This document shows, one piece after another, positions 33,110 to 41,966 of a stretch of 60,573 nucleotides of DNA. This DNA is from an uncultured Acidobacteriaceae bacterium (GTDB taxonomy: Bacteria > Acidobacteriota > Terriglobia > Terriglobales > Acidobacteriaceae), in assembly GCA_903828675.1 (NCBI GenBank), contig CAIKND010000053.1, forward strand, positions 1 through 60,573, given 5' to 3'. The notes under the pieces were generated by a model. That model was not told the DNA's origin, ran no database searches, and saw nothing but the letters and a program-made list of their open reading frames with translations. Every line of letters starts with the position of its first letter. The first letter of the stretch is position 1. Both the position numbers and the translations under genes were made by a program.

Positions 33110-33979
33110 TCAGGCTTGGCGGCCCGGCGGACCTTCCTGCAGGCATCGGCGCTTTGCTTCCTGGAAGCACTCTTTGGCGATGCGGATCAGGAGGAGGGAT
33201 TGCTGCCAGCGATCTGATTCCTCGCGGCCCTCAAACGTTCTGGCGTAGTAGATCGCCGGACTCAGCAGTTCCGGAGTGAAGCAGAACGTGCCGGACACAG
33301 GATTTCTGCGCAGGAACCCGGCAAAGGACTCGGTCCAAAGGGCGCGGAAGTGGGACACGTAAGGACGATCTTCCGAACGCCCATCGCCGATGTTTACCTG
33401 CATGCAACCGGGATTTCCGATGCGGCCATGCAGGAACGAGATTCGATCGAGTACGGGGCGGATGAACTCCAGTTTATTCTCGAATCCGCCGTAGACCATT
33501 TCGGTGCCGGTGTACCAGTGGGAGAAGTCGCCGTTGAATTCGAGGGTTGGAAAGCGCGCGAGGAATTGCAGTGTGCGCCAAGGGTCCTGAAAGATGGTTG
33601 CGCGGTGGGTCTCGGGATAGAGCGGTACGGAATATTTGGCAGACGCATCGAGGACGGCAGCGATCAGTGCGGCGGCTTCTTCATTGCTTTCCATGCCCCA
33701 GCCCACGTGGAGCGTGAGGCACTCGAGACCGCTGATCTTGGCTTCACTTGCGACGGTTTCCGCGTCAGAGGGTTGGTTGACGCGGCCGCTGCCGCAGACG
33801 CCGAGGCCGAGGCGCAAAGCCTCGTCGATGAGTTCGCGCGGGGGCGAGATTTTGAATTGCACGCCATCGTATCCGGCGTCGTGAATCGACTGCAAGGGGG
33901 TGGCGGAGAACTCGGGCAAGTCGTCGAGCGCCTGCATGTGCATGTAGCAGCGAAGTGTTGGCTCAGAGGCGGTGGGCAA
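33110..33979 (-). CDS. Sugar isomerase/epimerase-like TIM-barrel protein
   Basis: 289 residues, xylose-isomerase-like TIM barrel (AP_endonuc_2 superfamily). The family's metal ligands can be followed: Glu in YPETHR, Asp and His in NGDFSHW, His in FLHGRIG and Glu in CFTPELL. Family members isomerise or epimerise sugars and include the inositol enzymes IolE and IolI and the rhizopine protein MocC. It starts 24 bases downstream of the desaturase-Rieske-reductase gene on the same strand, so both are likely co-transcribed and may act on the same carbohydrate-like molecule. Confidence 0.88.
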   Translation of the reverse strand: MPTASEPTLRCYMHMQALDDLPEFSATPLQSIHDAGYDGVQFKISPPRELIDEALRLGLGVCGSGRVNQPSDAETVASEAKISGLECLTLHVGWGMESNEEAAALIAAVLDASAKYSVPLYPETHRATIFQDPWRTLQFLARFPTLEFNGDFSHWYTGTEMVYGGFENKLEFIRPVLDRISFLHGRIGNPGCMQVNIGDGRSEDRPYVSHFRALWTESFAGFLRRNPVSGTFCFTPELLSPAIYYARTFEGREESDRWQQSLLLIRIAKECFQEAKRRCLQEGPPGRQA

Positions 33980-34003
33980 TCTGGTTTTCCTCCATTGCGG
34001 TGG

Positions 34004-36286
34004 CTAGAACTCGTCGTATGCGATTTGGCGCGGGGGGACGCCGAGTGCGGCCAGCATCTTGTTGCATGCCTTGATCATCATCGGCGGCCCACAGAGGTAA
34101 TATTCCACGGTGTCAGGCCCTGGGTGTTCGCGCAAGTAGTTTTCCAGAACGACTTCATGGATGAAGCCGGTGGGGCCGGTCCAGTTGTCTTCCGGGAGCG
34201 GCGCGGAGAGCGCGAGGTTGAAGGAAAAGTTGTGGTGGGCGTTGGCGAGTTGGCGGAAGTAGTCTTCGTAGAAGATTTCCTGCAGCGATCGCGCGCCATA
34301 CCAGTAACTGATTTTGCGTGCGGTTCGTTCCGTCTCAACAAGGTGGGACAGATGCGCACGCAGCGGAGCCATGCCTGCGCCGCCGCCGATGTAGACCATC
34401 TCGTGCTGGGTGGGCTTGATGTGGAAGTCGCCGAAGGGGCCAATGGCGGAGACCATGTCACCGGGCTTGAGGGAGAAGACATAACTGGAGCCGGCGCCGG
34501 GATCACAGTTCTGGCCGGGCGGGGGTGTGGCGATGCGGACGTTGAAGCGGAGGGTGCGCTCGGTGCGGAGATTACTGGCGAGAGAGTAGTTGTTGCGGCG
34601 GCCGGGCTTCGGGTTGCGGGCAACCAGATCAAAGACGTGCTGGGTTTGCCATACGGCGGCGAAGGGCTCGGGAATGTCGAAGTCGCGGAATGAGATGGAG
34701 TCGTATGCGGGGATGTCGAGCTGCAGATAATCGCCAGGGACGAAGGCAATCTGCTCGTCAGGAGTTTCCGATTCGAGCACAAGTTCCTTGATGAATGTGG
34801 CGACGCAGCGATTGCTAACTACGCGGAAACTGTAGTTCTGTTGCGGACGCGCTCCAGCACCTGCGGCGCGATGCACATTGATGCGGAGGTAGCCGTTTCG
34901 TTCTTCAATAGGATAGGTGGCCAGGCCGCGGCAGACAGGTGCGCGTGCTGGTGATCCGTCGATGAGATTGAATCGTCCGTTGTGCTTGGAGCACTCGATG
35001 ATCCTGCCCTTTACGAGGCCTTCGGAAAGGTGGGTATTGCCGTGGGTGCAGAATCCGTCGGTCGCGTAGAGATGGCCCTCGTCGTCGCGGTAAAGCGCAT
35101 ACGTCTTTTTGCCGTGATCGAAGCGGACAACTTCGGCGTGCCGCACGTCGGCAGCCGCGCAGGCTTCGATCCAGCCATCGGCATCGGGCTGGGCCTCGGA
35201 TGTAAATGTCGCTTCGATTGCGCGAGCCTGGGGCGCGGGGAGTTGGCGCTTGACGTGATAGGCGGGGTCTTTCATCTGTCGTCGCAGGGCAGGGACGATC
35301 TCACGATAGGCGGCGAGGATGCTTGGATAGGGCGTGGGGCAGTCGTTCTTTACAGCCTCATGCAGCCTGGGCAATGCGTGGTATGGGACGAGGGGGAACA
35401 TGTGGTGCTCGACATGGTAATTCATGTTCCAGTAGAGATAGCGGTGGATGGGATTCATGTAGACCGTGCGGCAGTTGAGGCGGTGGTCGAGCACGTTCTC
35501 CGCGAGGCCCGCATGTTGCGTGAGTCCGTAGATGACCATGAGCCAGGTGCCGAAGAGGTTGGTGAGTCCGACAAACATGAGGGGGAGGATGCTGCGCTGG
35601 TAAATGGAGAGCGCGATGACGGCGGAGTAGAGGAGGAGATAGACGCGAGCGATGCGATAGATGCGAGGGAATTCGGAACTGGGGATGAATGTCTTTTCCG
35701 CTGCAGACATGCGCCCGGCGCAGTGCATGAGCACCACTTTGAAATAGGGCACGTAGGCACGCAGGTTGAAGAACTTCATGACGAGGTCACTCCACTGGGG
35801 CGGGCGGGGTACTGCGATTTCGGGGTCACGGCCAACGATAATTGTGTCGCTGTGGTGACGGGTGTGGCTCCAGCGCCAGACGGTGGATTCGCGCATGACC
35901 ATGAAGGACGCGATCTCATAAAGGACGTTGTTCATCCAGTCGGTCTTGAACGCGGTGCCGTGGCCGGACTCATGCCAGCGGGAGTCGGAGGTAGCGGCGT
36001 AGAGCATGCTGTAGAGCGCGTAGGGAGCGATGGCCCACCAACTGCCCCAGAGAGCATACGTTGCGTAGCCTGAGGAGAATATCAATGCGAACCAGAGGAT
36101 GGTGTCGCGGATTGCGGGCGCGTCGCGGCGCTCAAGCAGCTTGCGCATAGTCTCGCGCGGCACGTGGCACTGATACCAGCCGGCTTCGGCAAGTCCTCTC
36201 TCCACGGCCAGGCCGGAGTTTACGCCGGTGAGGCTGTAGTCACGTTCGATTACCGGTTCGTCGAGGGCGGCGGCATGGTGAGCCAT
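34004..36286 (-). CDS. Fusion of diiron membrane desaturase/hydroxylase, Rieske ferredoxin and NqrF-type reductase
   Basis: 760 residues in three parts. Residues 60-340: membrane fatty-acid desaturase-like domain with histidine boxes HESGH (105-109), HTRHH (141-145) and HVEHH (291-295) plus H258, four or so helices. Residues 380-475: Rieske [2Fe-2S] domain, C413-T-H415 and C432-SK-H435. Residues 484-760: FAD/NAD(P)H reductase like the C-terminal part of NqrF, with RRNNYSLASN, FNVRIATPPP, YIGGGAGMAPLRAH, KISYWYGARSLQE and YYLCGPPMM. The chain thus holds a whole electron path, NAD(P)H to FAD to 2Fe-2S to diiron. Separate proteins of the MocD/MocE type give the best precedent for the first two parts. 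The substrate is unknown; C-H hydroxylation, demethylation or desaturation are options. Confidence 0.93.
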   Translation of the reverse strand: MAHHAAALDEPVIERDYSLTGVNSGLAVERGLAEAGWYQCHVPRETMRKLLERRDAPAIRDTILWFALIFSSGYATYALWGSWWAIAPYALYSMLYAATSDSRWHESGHGTAFKTDWMNNVLYEIASFMVMRESTVWRWSHTRHHSDTIIVGRDPEIAVPRPPQWSDLVMKFFNLRAYVPYFKVVLMHCAGRMSAAEKTFIPSSEFPRIYRIARVYLLLYSAVIALSIYQRSILPLMFVGLTNLFGTWLMVIYGLTQHAGLAENVLDHRLNCRTVYMNPIHRYLYWNMNYHVEHHMFPLVPYHALPRLHEAVKNDCPTPYPSILAAYREIVPALRRQMKDPAYHVKRQLPAPQARAIEATFTSEAQPDADGWIEACAAADVRHAEVVRFDHGKKTYALYRDDEGHLYATDGFCTHGNTHLSEGLVKGRIIECSKHNGRFNLIDGSPARAPVCRGLATYPIEERNGYLRINVHRAAGAGARPQQNYSFRVVSNRCVATFIKELVLESETPDEQIAFVPGDYLQLDIPAYDSISFRDFDIPEPFAAVWQTQHVFDLVARNPKPGRRNNYSLASNLRTERTLRFNVRIATPPPGQNCDPGAGSSYVFSLKPGDMVSAIGPFGDFHIKPTQHEMVYIGGGAGMAPLRAHLSHLVETERTARKISYWYGARSLQEIFYEDYFRQLANAHHNFSFNLALSAPLPEDNWTGPTGFIHEVVLENYLREHPGPDTVEYYLCGPPMMIKACNKMLAALGVPPRQIAYDEF

Positions 36287-36648
36287 CGTCAGCTCCTTCT
36301 TCTTTGAGATGTACTCTCGGTCGACTCATCAACGGAAACATGGGTTATTGCAAAGGCCGAAAACGGTAAGGCCATGGCGTCACGCTGGGGAACCACGCAG
36401 ATAAGCTTGGTCAAGCTGTGGTGTTCGATAAGCCCAAGCGAGCCCGACAATTGCGGTGAAAGGGAAGAGCGGCCCGCGCTCTCAAGCATAGACAGTATAC
36501 GCATGCTTTTGGTAGCTTTTCGACTAGACTTCCACGTTGCGTACAACAATACTCCAGCGTTTCGGCTTATGAAGTTTGGGTAGAACTCGCTTCCATGGGT
36601 CCTCTCACGATTGCAATGCTGGTGGCTCCTTGAAGAGGACATGAAGGC
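36287..36648. promoter_or_regulatory. Divergent control region with possible operators
   Basis: This 362-base spacer separates the fusion oxygenase and the sugar transporter, so it holds both promoters. Two short inverted repeats might be operators: AAGCAT...ATGCTT at about 36484-36508, and GTTGCGTACAAC at 36536-36547 (GTTG/CAAC), the latter resembling LacI-family half-sites. No gene is convincing inside it. Assignment is inference. Confidence 0.35.
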
Positions 36649-37989
36649 GTGAAACCGACCGTAAATCTGCGCTATGTAATTTTTCTGGCTTGCACCGCCG
36701 GCTTGGGTGGGCTGCTGTTTGGGTTTGATATCGCAATAATTACGGGGGCGGGTCCGTTTATCACCAGCCACTTCCACCTGAGCGATATCAGCCTCGGCTG
36801 GGCATTTAGTTCGCTTTTGTTCGGTTGCGTGGTGGGTTCATTTTGGGCGGGGAGGCTGACAGACCGTTACGGACGCAAGAAGATGCTGATGTGGGTGGCG
36901 CTTCTGTTTGCCGCGACCTCTCTGGCCACTGCCCTCGCGCCCAGCTTTGCGGTTTTTCTGGTGGCCAGATTTGTGGGAGGCCTGGCAGTGGGGGCAGTTT
37001 CACTGCTTTCCCCGATGTATGCGTCGGAGGTATCGCCTCCTTCCATTCGCGGCCGCATGGGCACCTTTTATCAGATGTCGATCGTTACCGGCATCGTAAT
37101 TTCCTACTGCATCAACTATCTGCTGCGCAATGCAGGGCCGGATAACTGGCGCTGGATGTTCCTGACGGGAGCCATTCCCTCCGCGCTCTTCCTGGTGATG
37201 ATCGCGCTGGCGCCAGAGACGCCGCGTTATCTAGTCAGGGTGGGCCGCATGGAGGAGGCACTCGCGCTGCTGGAGCGGATTGGCGGAGCAGAGACGGCGC
37301 AGGTAGAAATCGCCGAGATCGCCGCTTCGATGCACAAGGAAAGGCAGAGCTGGCGCAGTCTTCTGCGTCCGGGGGTGAAGCGGGCACTTGTGGTGAGCGT
37401 GTTTCTGGCCATTTTTATCCAGGTTTCGGGTATCAACACGATCATTGACTATGCCCCCGCAATTTTTCAGGCCGCCGGCTGGAAGATGGATGCCGCCCTG
37501 TTTTCAACGTTTCTGGTGGGAGTGACTGAGTTTCTGTTTACGATTGTCGCCTTTTGGATGATCGACAGGTTTGGGCGCAAGCCGCTCTACGTTGTCGGAT
37601 CATTCGGCATGACGCTGATGCTGGTGGGACTGCTCGTTGCTGTTTTGACGGGCCGGTTTAATGGCGGGCTGGCGCTGGCGCTTATCCTCACGTATTTGGC
37701 ATTTTTTTGTGCGTGTGTGGGCCCGGTGTTCTGGACACTGGTGCCTGAGATATTCCCCAACGATGTGCGCGGGATAGCGATGGCGGTCCCAGTGCTGCTG
37801 CAGTGGGTGGCCAACGCGGTGGTTGTGCTTGTGTTCCCTTATGCCTTTCACCAGATCGGCAAAGTGGTCACGTTCGGTTTTCTTGCACTGATGGCGCTGG
37901 GCCAGGGGCTGTTTACCTGGTGGTTTGTGCCTGAAACCAAGAACAAGACACTTGAAGAGATTGAGAATCGCTGGATCGCTTTGAGGTGA
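36649..37989 (+). CDS. Sugar porter family MFS transporter
   Basis: 446 residues from GTG 36649, twelve membrane helices. Sugar porter signatures are GGLLFGFDIAIITGA in helix 1, GRLTDRYGRKKML in loop 2-3, VARFVGGLAVGAVSLLSPMY, PETPRYLVRVGR after helix 6, QVSGINTIIDYAP in helix 7, DRFGRKPLYVVG in loop 8-9 and VPETKNKTLEEIE at the end. Relatives carry xylose, glucose or myo-inositol with protons. Divergent from the desaturase-Rieske-reductase gene, so it may import that enzyme's substrate. Confidence 0.93.
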   Translation: MKPTVNLRYVIFLACTAGLGGLLFGFDIAIITGAGPFITSHFHLSDISLGWAFSSLLFGCVVGSFWAGRLTDRYGRKKMLMWVALLFAATSLATALAPSFAVFLVARFVGGLAVGAVSLLSPMYASEVSPPSIRGRMGTFYQMSIVTGIVISYCINYLLRNAGPDNWRWMFLTGAIPSALFLVMIALAPETPRYLVRVGRMEEALALLERIGGAETAQVEIAEIAASMHKERQSWRSLLRPGVKRALVVSVFLAIFIQVSGINTIIDYAPAIFQAAGWKMDAALFSTFLVGVTEFLFTIVAFWMIDRFGRKPLYVVGSFGMTLMLVGLLVAVLTGRFNGGLALALILTYLAFFCACVGPVFWTLVPEIFPNDVRGIAMAVPVLLQWVANAVVVLVFPYAFHQIGKVVTFGFLALMALGQGLFTWWFVPETKNKTLEEIENRWIALR

Positions 37990-38099
37990 GGCAGCCGATT
38001 TAATCAGGTGCGATTCTGACCGATGGCATGAAATGCAGAGCGCGTCGGATTTCGCAAGGCGAATTCCATCCGGGCGGTATTGCCGATATTGATTCCTTG

Positions 38100-39200
38100 A
38101 TGAACGAGGTACGGCAAGCCGCGCCGCGACGTTGGGCGAGGCTCAAACGCGCGGATAATCGGGATGTGGAGACTCCGCACAATCTCGAAATCCTAAAAGA
38201 CTACCAGGTGTATTTGCGCGTGGAGAAGGGGTTGCGGCCGCTGACGTGTGAGGCTTACGACAGCGACCTGAAGACCTTTGCCGAGTTCATCGAAGGGCGA
38301 AACGGCGTGCTGGTGATGGCAGTGCAGCAGGATGTGGCTGCCTTTCTGGAACATCTGCGCAGTCATGGTATCGACTCGCGCTCGTCGGCGCGGAAGCTGA
38401 GCTGTTTACGCGGGTTTTACAAGTGGCTGCTGCTGGACCGTCGCATCCATCACGATCCCACGGTGAATATCGAATCGCCCAAGGCGTGGAAGGTACTGCC
38501 CAAGTCCCTGGCTGAACCGGAAGTTGCGGAGATGCTGGATCGGGCCGGGATGGCAGCATCGCATCCGCAGGCGCAGGCAACGGCGTTGCGGGACCGCGCG
38601 ATTCTTGAACTGCTGTACGCGGGCGGGTTGCGGGTTTCAGAGGTGACGGCGCTGGCGACCGGCGACCTGGGGTTGGATGCGGGCCGGGTGCTGGTGCGCG
38701 GCAAGGGCGACAAGGAACGCATTGTGCCGTTGGGACGGGCTGCGGTGGAGGCTCTGGAAACCTACCTGCGCGAGGGCCGACCGCATCTGGACAGGATAAG
38801 TTCGGCGCGGAAGGCGACGGCGGCGCGGCTGGAATCGTTGCGGCAAGGCCGGGCGTGCCTGTTTCTGTCACTGCGCGGAATGCCGCTGACCAGGCAATGG
38901 GTTTGGCACCTGGTGAAGATGGCGAACCCTGCCGCGAGCCCTCACTGGCTGCGCCACAGTTGCGCCACGCACATGGTGGAGCACGGCGCGGATTTGCGTA
39001 GCGTGCAACTGATCCTGGGCCATGCCGATATCTCCACCACGCAGGTCTATACGCACCTGGCGCTGGGACGGCTGAAAGCCGTGCATCGCGAGCATCACCC
39101 GCGCGGCCGGCAGCGGCCGGTGGAAGCGGACACAAAGTCTGAGACTGGTCCGCAGCTTGTGCGCGCGGCGTTCCGCGTTCCGATGAAGGAGCCGGCATGA
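38100..39200 (+). CDS. xerD: Tyrosine recombinase, XerD-like
   Basis: About 366 residues from ATG 38100; the start is uncertain (an upstream ATG at 38028 and a GTG at 38166 are possible). N-terminal core-binding domain ([20 protein letters not shown]), then the catalytic domain with Arg in [44 protein letters not shown] (nucleophile Tyr). An insert of about 25 residues precedes the second half. The stop overlaps the next recombinase gene's start (ATGA). Together the two resemble XerD and XerC for chromosome dimer resolution, but adjacent xer genes are unusual. Confidence 0.88.
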   Translation: MNEVRQAAPRRWARLKRADNRDVETPHNLEILKDYQVYLRVEKGLRPLTCEAYDSDLKTFAEFIEGRNGVLVMAVQQDVAAFLEHLRSHGIDSRSSARKLSCLRGFYKWLLLDRRIHHDPTVNIESPKAWKVLPKSLAEPEVAEMLDRAGMAASHPQAQATALRDRAILELLYAGGLRVSEVTALATGDLGLDAGRVLVRGKGDKERIVPLGRAAVEALETYLREGRPHLDRISSARKATAARLESLRQGRACLFLSLRGMPLTRQWVWHLVKMANPAASPHWLRHSCATHMVEHGADLRSVQLILGHADISTTQVYTHLALGRLKAVHREHHPRGRQRPVEADTKSETGPQLVRAAFRVPMKEPA

Positions 39201-40174
39201 GCGCGCCTGACGGTGCGGCGATTGCTCCTCTGGACGCTTTGGTCGGAGACTATCTGCAGGTGCTGGCGAATGAGCGCGGCTCATCGGCACACACCCTGCG
39301 CGCGTACCAGCGTGAATTGCACGGCTTTGCGGGCTGGGTGAGTGACAGCTATGGCCCCGCGCAGAGTGTGGACAAGATCGAACATACACACATTCGAGCG
39401 TACCTGAGCACGTTGTACGATCGCGGCCTGTCGAAGGCTTCGGCGGCGCGGGCGCTGGCGGCGATTCGCAGTTGGTTCAAGTGGTTGGCGCGGGCGGGTT
39501 ACATCGAGCAGAATGCAGCATCGCTGGTGTCCACGCCCAAGCTACCCAAGCATCTGCCGCGGGTTCCTTCAATCGAGGAGATGAACCGTGTGGTGGATAC
39601 GGTTGGCGACGACGCAGCGAGCTGGCCGGCGCGGGACAAGGCCATTCTGGAAATGCTGTATGGGTGCGGCATCCGCAACGCGGAGCTGACGGGACTGAAT
39701 GTCGAGGATATTCACTGGGCCAATGAGGCGATCCTGGTGCACGGCAAAGGGCAGAAGCAGCGCTATGTTCCGCTGGGCGATGCGGCGGCGATGGCGTTGC
39801 GCGCGTATCTTGCGGAACGGTCGGCGCTGATGGCCGCGGCGGGAAGCGGCAAGGGCGTTTCGACACCGGCTCTGTTTGTCAATCTGCAACTGCGCGGGCT
39901 GGGCAAGGTGGGCGGCGGAGAGGCGCGGCTGACGACGAGAAGCGTGGGACGGATTGTGAAGCGGATTGCTATTTTGCGTGGGCTGTCTTCAGACGTGCAT
40001 CCGCACACTCTGCGGCATGCCTTTGGCACACACCTACTGGAAGAAGGCGCGGACTTAAGGGCGATTCAGGAACTGCTGGGCCACGAGCGCCTTTCGACTA
40101 CCCAGCGGTATACGCAACTAACGACTTCGCAGTTGGAGAAGGTCTACGATCGGACACATCCGCGGGCTCGATAA
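39197..40174 (+). CDS. xerC: Tyrosine recombinase, XerC-like
   Basis: 325 residues. The N-terminal SAM-like domain ([20 protein letters not shown]) precedes the catalytic domain with Arg in [12 protein letters not shown], the [20 protein letters not shown] block and [15 protein letters not shown] with the nucleophile Tyr. All RKHRHY-type residues appear present. It overlaps the preceding recombinase gene by four bases (ATGA), so both are translationally coupled. Confidence 0.9.
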   Translation: MSAPDGAAIAPLDALVGDYLQVLANERGSSAHTLRAYQRELHGFAGWVSDSYGPAQSVDKIEHTHIRAYLSTLYDRGLSKASAARALAAIRSWFKWLARAGYIEQNAASLVSTPKLPKHLPRVPSIEEMNRVVDTVGDDAASWPARDKAILEMLYGCGIRNAELTGLNVEDIHWANEAILVHGKGQKQRYVPLGDAAAMALRAYLAERSALMAAAGSGKGVSTPALFVNLQLRGLGKVGGGEARLTTRSVGRIVKRIAILRGLSSDVHPHTLRHAFGTHLLEEGADLRAIQELLGHERLSTTQRYTQLTTSQLEKVYDRTHPRAR

Positions 40175-40260
40175 GAGGTAAAAGCTTATAGGAGAATATC
40201 TTAGAGATTTAGATGGTCCCAGCCCCGTGATGGCGATACCAGCTGATTCACCTTTTCACA

Positions 40261-40302
40261 GGAAAGGGAGGGGGGGTGGGTAGGGAGGGTGGGGAGGGGG
40301 GT
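40261..40302 (+). repeat. G-rich low-complexity tract
   Basis: Runs of three to seven Gs parted by single A or T bases, the same type as at 34-88. It could form a G-quadruplex on the + strand. It lies about 90 bases after xerC. Confidence 0.8.
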
Positions 40303-40452
40303 CTGGCCGGGTTGAGGCATCTGCCGCAGTGGGGAGGCAGCGGTTTGAGTTGAGGAATCGCCTAAATTAATAGTGCGCCGATGGAACTAAATGATCTGCA
40401 AATTCGGTTGAAATAGTTCTTGTGGCCGTGAGGCGGGTTGAGTGTTTTGCTG

Positions 40453-40494
40453 TCCCACCCTTGCGCAAGAAAGCCGCGCAAGGATGGGGCACGG
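40453..40494. repeat. Palindromic repeat, GGATGGGGCAC family, copy 6
   Basis: TCCCACCCTTGCGC, loop AAGAAAGCC, then GCGCAAGGATGGGGCACGG with a perfect CCTTGCGC / GCGCAAGG stem. Confidence 0.85.
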
Positions 40495-40555
40495 CGCCAA
40501 AATCCACATTCAAAGTCACTTGCAGGACTGACATAGGCTATTCGCCTGGTCCGCG

Positions 40556-40921
40556 CTATTTTGCGCGGGTGGCGGTGAACTCCGTTGCCGGCCGGTCGGC
40601 TGCCTGGCGCGTGAACTTGATTGTGTCGCCGTCGGCTTTGCCGGTGTAGGTGAGCTTGAACTCGTTGCCGTTGAAGTTCATCACCTGGGCAAACGAGATG
40701 TTGTCGCCATCCACTTTGCCTTCCGTGATGTCGGACTCGCCGCGCGGGCTGGTCACCTTGCCGGTGAGGGTTACGCCATCGACGTGGAAATCGAAGGTGA
40801 GGGCTTGTGTGCCTCTGGGCGTTTCAACGGTGGCGGTCCACTTGCCGTTGAAATCCGCGGCCAGCGCGCTGACGGAACCGAGCGCGAGGAATAGAACTGC
40901 GAGTCCAAGTTTCTTGAGCAT
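40556..40921 (-). CDS. Small periplasmic beta-rich protein
   Basis: 121 residues from ATG 40921 (GGGAGA upstream). Signal peptide MLKKLGLAVLFLALGSVSALAA. The mature part FNGKWTATVETPRGTQALTF, a series of alternating strands with DGDNISFAQVMNFNGNEFKL and DGDTIKFTR, looks like a small lipocalin-like or beta-sandwich fold found repeatedly in Acidobacteria. No enzymatic residues are apparent. Function unknown. Confidence 0.8.
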   Translation of the reverse strand: MLKKLGLAVLFLALGSVSALAADFNGKWTATVETPRGTQALTFDFHVDGVTLTGKVTSPRGESDITEGKVDGDNISFAQVMNFNGNEFKLTYTGKADGDTIKFTRQAADRPATEFTATRAK

Positions 40922-41029
40922 GCGACAGTCTCCCATCGATCAAAATGATCGGGGCGCGGAATTAGTAATCCGTCCCTGCAAAGAGGGACGGCGGGCGGTG
41001 CGGATAAGTCTCAGGGAGTGGCGGCAGCG

Positions 41030-41797
41030 CTACTTGACGATGCGGGTGCGGTGAACGTTTTCGACCTGCTTGCCATAGAGTCCCCGGAAGGCGTTCCAGC
41101 GAATGATCGCGACCTCCTGGAGCATCTTGAAGCCATCCTTGACGTAGCTCAAGCGGGTTCGAGCGTCGTGGGCCCAGCTTACCGGCACCTCGATAATCCA
41201 GAACCCCCGCTTGATGGCGATAAACAACATCTCCGGATCGAAGCCCCAGCGTTCGATGGTCTGGAGTTGGAAGACGGTCTGCGCGGCCTGGCGCGTAAAG
41301 GCCTTGAAGCCGCATTGGGTGTCGGCGAAAGGCAGACCCATGACGGTGCGTGTGACGGCGTTGAAGCAGCGGCCGAAGACCTGGCGGTAGAGCGGCTGGC
41401 GATGGGTCTGGCGGTCTTTCTCAAGCCAGCGGGAGCCGATGGCGATGTCGGCGCCCTGGGCGATGGCGGCGAAGAGGCGCTCGGCTTCTTCGATTGGGGC
41501 GGAGAGATCGGCGTCGGTAAACATGACCACGTCGCCCTGAGCCTGCAACAGCCCGGAGCGCACGCTGTAGCCTTTGCCGCGGTTGCCGGGATTCTGGAGG
41601 AGACGGACCTCAGGAGCGTTGGCCGCAAAGGCGCGCACCACTTCAGCGGTCGAGTCCGTGGAGCCGTCGTCCACTACGACGATCTCGGCGGACCAGCTGC
41701 GGCTTCGGATGCAATCAACAACCGACTGGAGGGTGTCCGGGATGCGGGCGGCCTCGTTATAGGCCGGAATCACGATGCTGTACTTTGGAAACTGCAT
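41030..41797 (-). CDS. GT2 glycosyltransferase, dolichyl-phosphate glucosyltransferase-like
   Basis: 255 residues, GT-A fold. IPAYNEAARIPDTLQSV, VVDDGSTDST, GNRGKGYSVRSGLL, and FTDADLSAPIEEAERL (DXD-like metal motif) are the family elements; ADTQCGFKAFTR is typical of the dolichyl-phosphate beta-glucosyltransferase (Alg5)/DPM1-like subgroup. It probably makes a polyprenyl-phosphate-linked sugar that GT-C enzymes use. No C-terminal membrane helices. It stands alone between two genes on other transcripts. Confidence 0.88.
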   Translation of the reverse strand: MQFPKYSIVIPAYNEAARIPDTLQSVVDCIRSRSWSAEIVVVDDGSTDSTAEVVRAFAANAPEVRLLQNPGNRGKGYSVRSGLLQAQGDVVMFTDADLSAPIEEAERLFAAIAQGADIAIGSRWLEKDRQTHRQPLYRQVFGRCFNAVTRTVMGLPFADTQCGFKAFTRQAAQTVFQLQTIERWGFDPEMLFIAIKRGFWIIEVPVSWAHDARTRLSYVKDGFKMLQEVAIIRWNAFRGLYGKQVENVHRTRIVK

Positions 41798-41966
41798 AAC
41801 GCCAACAACCGCCGTAGAGCCGGAGTTCCTGGTTGCGCTCGACTAGGTTTCCAGGAATGGCTCAGCACATGATACCGCAACAGGCGGTCAAGCGGTGCGC
41901 AATCCTGGCCAGAGGGCGCTTCAAGCCAACTCGCTGATGCACAAAGGCTAAATTCTAAAAAGGGAC

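Larger units (their letters stand above)
40175..40555. other. Intergenic region with G-rich tract and palindrome
   Basis: The 381-base spacer after xerC contains a G-rich tract (40261-40302) and a GGATGGGGCAC palindrome (40453-40494), listed apart. I looked for a dif-like site (two 11-bp arms with a 6-bp centre) and did not find a clear one. Confidence 0.5.

Noticed and set aside
33350..34693. A long plus-strand open frame opposite the isomerase and the oxygenase fusion
   Set aside because: Both minus-strand genes are well recognised; the opposing frame has no family features and spans their boundary.
34004..35000. Presence of a Na+-NQR complex because of the NqrF-like sequence
   Set aside because: Only the reductase module is present, fused to a desaturase; no nqrA-E genes are nearby.
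36289..36777. A 162-codon minus-strand frame upstream of the oxygenase gene
   Set aside because: Polar low-complexity product without family traits, overlapping the transporter's 5' end; it lies in the divergent promoter region.
38028..40174. xerD/xerC pair as the integrase of a mobile island
   Set aside because: No att-like direct repeats, tRNA or other phage or island genes are nearby; the proteins look like Xer recombinases.
4869..40494. Palindromic repeats as a CRISPR array
   Set aside because: Copies are single and many kilobases apart with variable stems; there are no regular spacers and no cas genes.
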